This document shows, piece after piece, positions 8,314 through 11,020 of a DNA stretch of 11,020 nt. The DNA is from Desulfobacterales bacterium (lineage in GTDB: Bacteria; Desulfobacterota; Desulfobacteria; Desulfobacterales; RPRI01). Every line of letters starts with the position of its first letter. The first letter of the stretch is position 1. The notes under the pieces are model-generated. The model made no database searches. It was not told the DNA's origin and saw nothing but the letters and a program-made list of their open reading frames with translations. Location of the stretch: NCBI GenBank assembly GCA_030689795.1, contig JAUYEO010000133.1:1-11020 (forward strand). The letters run 5' to 3'. The position numbers and the translations under genes were made by a program.

Positions 8314-8361
8314 AACAAAGTTGATGTAGCAAGGTTAGCGGGCAAATTAAGAAAACACACT

Positions 8362-8490
8362 CTATTCCCTACGGTTGAAGATATCCCAGTCTTCAACTTC
8401 ATTGTCCAGCAGTGCTTTTCGATATTTAACTGCTGCTACCATATGATATCGAATTTTGTATACACTATGGGAAGTTTTTCCTAATTCCAT
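8362..8490 (-). pseudogene. tnpA: Truncated IS200/IS605-type transposase (tnpA)
   Basis: A 42-codon reading frame starting MELGKTSHSVYKIRYHMV and continuing VKYRKALLDNEV. This matches the N-terminus of Y1 (HUH) transposases TnpA of IS200/IS605 elements, which are about 130-150 residues. The frame ends at TAG 8362 after a sequence (EDWDIFNRRE) that no longer fits the family. The HUH motif and the catalytic tyrosine are absent, so it cannot act. The element end lies upstream at 8518-8538. Confidence 0.7.
8374..8397. repeat. Perfect 8-bp inverted repeat at the tnpA break
   Basis: GTTGAAGA (8374-8381) and TCTTCAAC (8390-8397) surround an eight-base loop. No T-run follows on either strand, so it is not a typical terminator. 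It coincides with the point where similarity of the reading frame to TnpA ends. Confidence 0.5.
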
Positions 8491-8538
8491 AATTGCGGTA
8501 TATAGCACCGCTTTTAACCCCGCCGCAAGCGGTCGGGG
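8391..8538 (-). mobile_element. Remnant left end of an IS200/IS605-type element
   Basis: Upstream of the tnpA start lies an imperfect palindrome, CCCCG-CCG-CAAG-CGG-T-CGGGG (8518-8538 on the plus strand): an eight-pair stem with one bulged base and a four-base loop. Such bulged hairpins are what TnpA binds at IS200/IS605 ends. A second hairpin, GCGGT/ACCGC (8495-8499 and 8507-8511), lies just before the start codon, a place where IS200 is known to form a structure that limits tnpA translation. Only the left end and about 35 tnpA codons remain; no right end is visible. The inner boundary near 8391 is approximate. The element has cut off the end of the receiver-domain gene. Confidence 0.6.
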
Positions 8539-9116
8539 TATTAAAAATCATAATAAAACCGTTACAGCCTTTTTCCATTATTCCGGCAGCCTGGTCATTA
8601 AGAGCGTAACAGCTTGAAAGCATAACCTTTACATCCGGATTTATTTCCCTGATTCTTTCAAACACTTCGCTTCCGGTCATATCGGGCATTATCATATCAA
8701 GAACAACAAGATCAATTTTATCCCTGTTTTTTTCGTAAACATCAACAGCCTCTTTCCCTCCGGTTGCGGTAATAAGCCGTCGTTCAAAAATAACCGTAAC
8801 ATTGAAATGCCGTGACCGGCATAAGGAGCCGTAACGAAATGGTCAGAAATGTAATGGTTATTTCGTAACGGCTCCTAACATCGTATCCCGGTTTTTTTAA
8901 TATTGCCTGCCCCACATCAATTATCATTTTCTCATCGTCAACAAATAGAATCGTGCCGGTTCCTGAAATACGCCTGTCAGTTTCTTTCTTTTTATCATCT
9001 TTCATGTTCTCGCATGCCGGAAGGTATATATTGAATGTGCTTCCTTTTCCTTTCTCGCTGTACACGTTAATGAATCCGCCGTGATTCTTGATTATTCCAT
9101 AAACCGATGCAAGTCC
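8539..9116 (-). pseudogene. Broken hybrid histidine kinase / response regulator fragment
   Basis: On the minus strand this begins inside the kinase ATPase domain with GLASVYGIIKNHGG and YSEKGKGSTFNIYLP (the G2 box and last strand of HATPase_c). A linker follows, then a receiver domain: ILFVDDEKMI with the acidic pair, VVLDMIMPDM with the phospho-accepting aspartate, and VKVMLSSCYA, ending at CNGFIM. The usual KPF and final helix are missing because IS200-type sequence starts there. The receiver is split after GYDV by a 100-base element (8776-8875). Deleting that element and one TAA copy gives GYDVITATGGKEAV, a perfect receiver sequence. The sensor, dimerisation and most of the ATPase domain are absent upstream, where thioesterase-like sequence begins. 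This is a dead gene with three separate lesions. Confidence 0.85.
8776..8875. mobile_element. 100-bp MITE-like element with TAA target duplication
   Basis: An insertion inside the receiver coding region, flanked by TAA at 8773-8775 and 8876-8878. Its ends are imperfect terminal inverted repeats: about 8776-8803 and 8848-8875 share AAATAACC...ACATT near their inner part and half of the outer 12 positions. Inside is a stronger hairpin with 17-base arms, AGGAGCCGTAACGAAAT (8824-8840) against 8860-8876, with one mismatch and a 19-base loop, plus a small GCCG/CGGC hairpin (8808-8820). It is too short to encode a transposase and must have been moved in trans. Precise removal with one TAA restores the host reading frame, which is the main proof of its borders. 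Confidence 0.75.
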
Positions 9117-9235
9117 AAAGACAAATCCTCCATATTATCTGTTAAAAGAAGCTCAACTCTGCTGAAGCCTTCATCGATTTCAAGAGGTTTGCCGCACAGA
9201 TTTCGGTCAATCTTTTTGTGAGTATTTATATCCAT
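9108..9235 (-). pseudogene. 5' fragment of a PaaI-like hotdog thioesterase gene
   Basis: ATG 9235 follows a strong ribosome site, GGAGG at 9241-9245 with a five-base spacer. The product starts MDINTHKKIDRNLCGKPLEI and continues DEGFSRVELLLTDNM, which matches the N-terminus of small hotdog thioesterases (PaaI/4HBT, about 130-150 residues). After NM a small deletion and frameshift leave, in another frame, GGFVFGLA, the family's central helix motif (HGGFxFxLAD). Immediately after GGACTTGCA the sequence becomes kinase sequence (SVYGII). The rest of the hotdog fold is missing. I read this as the start of a thioesterase gene fused by deletion to a kinase gene. Confidence 0.6.
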
Positions 9236-9613
9236 GCCATCCTCCTTATTATGAGCGGATGTTAACCGGTTCACGGTTTCTGGCAATTAAGGTGTTTACT
9301 ACCAAAATAGGACTTTTATGGCAACATATATCAGTCCGCTTTTATATAAGTTATTGTAATTATGATTACTTATAATTATGCTCCGGATGCAAAAGGACAA
9401 CAATCGATGCCTGATGAATAAAGCAGGATACGGGTAAAGGAAAATGGATTCTCCACTTGCCTGGTATGGACAGAACACGCGAAAATATGGCCTTGATCAT
9501 CGATCCGGCCAAGTCATCCTGTCTGCATTCATTCAGAAAAGATGCCGGATGTTGGAAAATACTTGATTGTCGCGAAATAGCTTGGCCTTTTATGGCAATC
9601 TCCGAAAAAAAAC
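9236..9613. other. Region between thioesterase remnant and riboswitch promoter
   Basis: The first part (9241-9245) is the ribosome site of the thioesterase remnant and presumably holds its old promoter; the AT-rich stretch 9290-9400 has only weak boxes. A 40-codon plus-strand frame (9444-9566), starting MDSPLAWYGQNTRKYG, follows an AGGAAA sequence, but I see no family match. No known RNA was recognised before the promoter at 9614. Confidence 0.4.
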
Positions 9614-9640
9614 TTGACAATCTGCCGGTGATCTTATAAC
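9614..9640 (+). promoter_or_regulatory. Promoter of the riboswitch-bzaF unit
   Basis: A perfect -35 box TTGACA (9614-9619) and TATAAC (9635-9640) lie 15 bases apart, shorter than the ideal 17. The expected start, near 9647, is about 20 bases before the riboswitch stem P1, as expected for a leader RNA. Confidence 0.6.
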
Positions 9641-9668
9641 AATGGCGGCAACAATTCGAGAAAAAGAC

Positions 9669-9841
9669 GATCGCCCGGTTATCGGAACACGGTTGAAATC
9701 CGTGACGGTCCCATCGCTGTAACCGGAATATCCCTTGCATTTGCCTCCCCGGATTTTTGTGGAGGCGGCCACTGGCCCCCGAGGCCGGGAAGGCTGTAAG
9801 GAGAGGCTCCATCCGGAAGTCAGAAGACGGACTGGGCGATC
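9669..9841 (+). ncRNA. Cobalamin (AdoCbl) riboswitch aptamer
   Basis: The aptamer is closed by a perfect eight-pair P1 stem: GATCGCCC (9669-9676) with GGGCGATC (9834-9841). Between them are the conserved blocks of the class: a GGAACACGGTTGAAATCCGTG element (about 9684-9704), then CGCTGTAA, then GCCACTGG (9768-9775) with GGGAAGGC (9787-9794), and the B12-box AAGTCAGAAGACGG (9817-9830). Block order and spacing fit the cobalamin family. Effector binding should favour the terminator that follows. The regulated gene is the ThiC-family gene at 9942. Confidence 0.92.
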
Positions 9842-9861
9842 TGCTTTAAGGGCGCGATGGC

Positions 9862-9908
9862 AAAGGGCTCTGAGGAGATTTTTATCTTCCTCGGAGCCCT
9901 TTTTTTTT
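9862..9908 (+). terminator. Intrinsic terminator of the cobalamin riboswitch
   Basis: GGGCTCTGAGGAGA (9865-9878) pairs with TCTTCCTCGGAGCCC (9885-9899), leaving a TTTTTA loop and one extra base, and is followed directly by nine T (9900-9908). It lies 20 bases behind the aptamer and 33 bases before the start codon. This indicates control at transcription termination rather than at ribosome access. Confidence 0.88.
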
Positions 9909-9941
9909 GACGAATTTATCAGACAGGCATAGGAGTGTTCC

Positions 9942-11020
9942 ATGAAGACTCAGATTGAATTGGCCCGTGAAGGCGTTATTACCCGTCAGATGGAAAAGGT
10001 GGCGGTCGATGAGGATTATTCTCCGGAGATGATCCGTGATCGCGTTGCAAAGGGGGAGATCGTCATTCCGAACAATCCCAACCGTCCCGATCAGATCGTC
10101 AGAGGGGTCGGTTACGGGCTGAGAACAAAAGTCAACGCATCTATCGGCACATCTTCGGATATCTGTGATATTGATGAGGAAGTACGCAAGGCAATCGCTG
10201 CCGAGGAGGAGGGGGCGGATACGCTCATGGAGCTCTCCGCGGGGGGAAATCTCGACCGGGTCAGACGGGAGGTTATTGCAGCCACCCGCCTTCCTGTCGG
10301 CAATGTTCCCCTGTATCAGGCGTTCAAGGAGACTGCCCGGCGATACAAGGACCCGAGCCGGCTCGATCCCGAATATCTCTTCGATCTCATCGAGCAGCAG
10401 CTTAGCGATGGTCTCAGTTTCATGGCGATTCACTGCGGAATCAACCAGTACACCATCGAGCGCCTTCGCAAGCAGGGTTACCGTTACGGCGGGCTGGCAT
10501 CAAAGGGGGGAACCTTTATGGTGGCGTGGATGGATGCAACCGGAAAGGAAAACCCCCTATACGAGCAGTTCGACCGTGTCTGCGGCCTCATGAAGAAATA
10601 TGATGCGGTTCTCTCCCTCGGAAACGGTATCCGCGCCGGTGCGATCCACGACAGCCACGACCGGGCGCAGATGGCGGAGATGATCATCAACTGCGAGCTT
10701 GCCGAGCTTGGCCGCGAGATGGGATGTCAGATGATGGTGGAAGGTCCCGGTCATGTTCCCCTGGATGAGATCGAGGGAAATATCATGCTGGAAAAGCGGA
10801 TGAGCGGAAATGCGCCGTATTATGTTCTCGGTCCGATCCCCCTCGATACCGGAGCAGGTTACGACCATGTGGGAGCTGCCATCGGTGCGGCGCATTCGGC
10901 GCGGTACGGCGCGGACCTGATCTGCTACATCACGCCCGCGGAGCACCTTGCACTGCCCACAGAAGCCGATGTGCGGGAGGGTGTCAGGGTCACCCGGCTG
11001 GCTGTTCGGGTCGGCGATAT
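9942..11020 (+). CDS. bzaF: ThiC-family enzyme, probably 5-hydroxybenzimidazole synthase BzaF (partial)
   Basis: The frame is open from ATG 9942 to the window edge (359 codons), with AGGAG six bases before the start. It matches the ThiC fold throughout: NASIGTSSD near 66, GADTLMELSAGGNLD near 90-104, LPVGNVPLYQAF, FMAIHCGI, LSLGNGIRAG, MVEGPGHVPLDEI, LGPIPLDTGAGYDH and CYITPAEHLALPTE. The C-terminal CxxCxxxxC cluster motif lies beyond the edge. ThiC makes the thiamine pyrimidine from aminoimidazole ribotide. The close relative BzaF turns the same substrate into 5-hydroxybenzimidazole, the cobamide lower-ligand precursor. Assignment to BzaF rests on the cobalamin riboswitch, the absence of a TPP riboswitch, the short N-terminus and the IPNNPNRP segment. 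A true thiC under B12 control is the alternative. The gene is clearly GC-richer than its neighbours. Confidence 0.8.
   Translation, partial: MKTQIELAREGVITRQMEKVAVDEDYSPEMIRDRVAKGEIVIPNNPNRPDQIVRGVGYGLRTKVNASIGTSSDICDIDEEVRKAIAAEEEGADTLMELSAGGNLDRVRREVIAATRLPVGNVPLYQAFKETARRYKDPSRLDPEYLFDLIEQQLSDGLSFMAIHCGINQYTIERLRKQGYRYGGLASKGGTFMVAWMDATGKENPLYEQFDRVCGLMKKYDAVLSLGNGIRAGAIHDSHDRAQMAEMIINCELAELGREMGCQMMVEGPGHVPLDEIEGNIMLEKRMSGNAPYYVLGPIPLDTGAGYDHVGAAIGAAHSARYGADLICYITPAEHLALPTEADVREGVRVTRLAVRVGD

Noticed and set aside
8374..8397. Terminator for the retropepsin/PDZ gene
   Set aside because: The hairpin is perfect but has no T-run on the plus strand and lies 60 bases behind the stop codon.
8314..8440. 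Plus-strand reading frame NKVDVARLAGKLRKHTLF behind the retropepsin gene, looking like a transposase piece
   Set aside because: It has no start codon, resembles IS110-type sequence only loosely, and most of it is antisense to the better-supported tnpA remnant.
9444..9566. Small 40-codon gene upstream of the riboswitch
   Set aside because: The frame is short, its ribosome site is weak and no family is recognised. It is mentioned only in the description of the gap.
9871..9880. Sequence resembling the CUGAGA core of a TPP riboswitch in front of a ThiC-family gene
   Set aside because: The bases belong to the left arm of the intrinsic terminator hairpin. No TPP-type helices surround it, and the upstream aptamer clearly fits the cobalamin class.
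9882..10433. Long minus-strand open frame opposite the ThiC-family gene
   Set aside because: It lies antisense to a strongly conserved ThiC-type reading frame, runs across the riboswitch terminator region, and its translation shows no family motifs. GC-rich coding DNA often leaves such open antisense frames.

Overview
The window looks like chromosomal DNA of an anaerobic, Gram-negative bacterium, most likely a member of the Desulfobacterota (sulfate-reducer type). This is inferred from gene content: a tandem-PilZ protein, a B12-type radical SAM enzyme, a QueG-like double 4Fe-4S protein, an exported retropepsin/PDZ protein, a hybrid-kinase remnant of the common sulfate-reducer style, and a cobalamin riboswitch in front of a ThiC-family gene that is probably bzaF (anaerobic benzimidazole synthesis). 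No rRNA, tRNA or CRISPR array is visible.

Layout. (1) 3-2066, minus: PilZ-PilZ protein with a GNAT-like C-terminal part, driven by a near-consensus sigma70 promoter at 2170-2198. (2) 2437-4943, plus: a class I SAM methyltransferase, a 190-base gap holding an orphan reading frame, and a radical SAM enzyme with an N-terminal B12-binding-type domain. A second, about 90% identical copy of the last 170 bases of the methyltransferase gene lies directly behind the radical SAM gene (4979-5151), so the radical SAM gene sits between direct repeats. (3) 5191-6309, minus: QueG-like iron-sulfur protein with C-terminal HEAT-type repeats. (4) 6454-8313, plus: secreted protein with two retropepsin-like lobes and a PDZ domain. 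(5) 8362-9235, minus: a graveyard of broken genes. From upstream to downstream it holds the start of a hotdog thioesterase gene, fused to the end of a hybrid histidine kinase with its receiver domain. The receiver is split by a 100-base MITE-like element with a TAA target duplication and is cut off by the left end of an IS200/IS605-type element carrying a truncated tnpA. (6) 9614-11020, plus: promoter, cobalamin riboswitch, intrinsic terminator and the first 359 codons of bzaF, visibly GC-richer than the rest.

How the parts fit. The best-supported regulatory unit is the riboswitch-terminator-bzaF cassette: cobalamin binding should stop transcription of a gene that makes the lower ligand of cobalamin. 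The radical SAM enzyme has a B12-binding-type domain, so the organism both needs and controls cobamides, but no direct link between the two loci is shown. The methyltransferase and radical SAM enzyme may form a modification pathway with an unknown substrate. The most unusual structural features are the repeat-flanked radical SAM gene and the layered insertions and fusions at 8362-9235, where removing the 100-base element and one target copy restores a perfect receiver reading frame.
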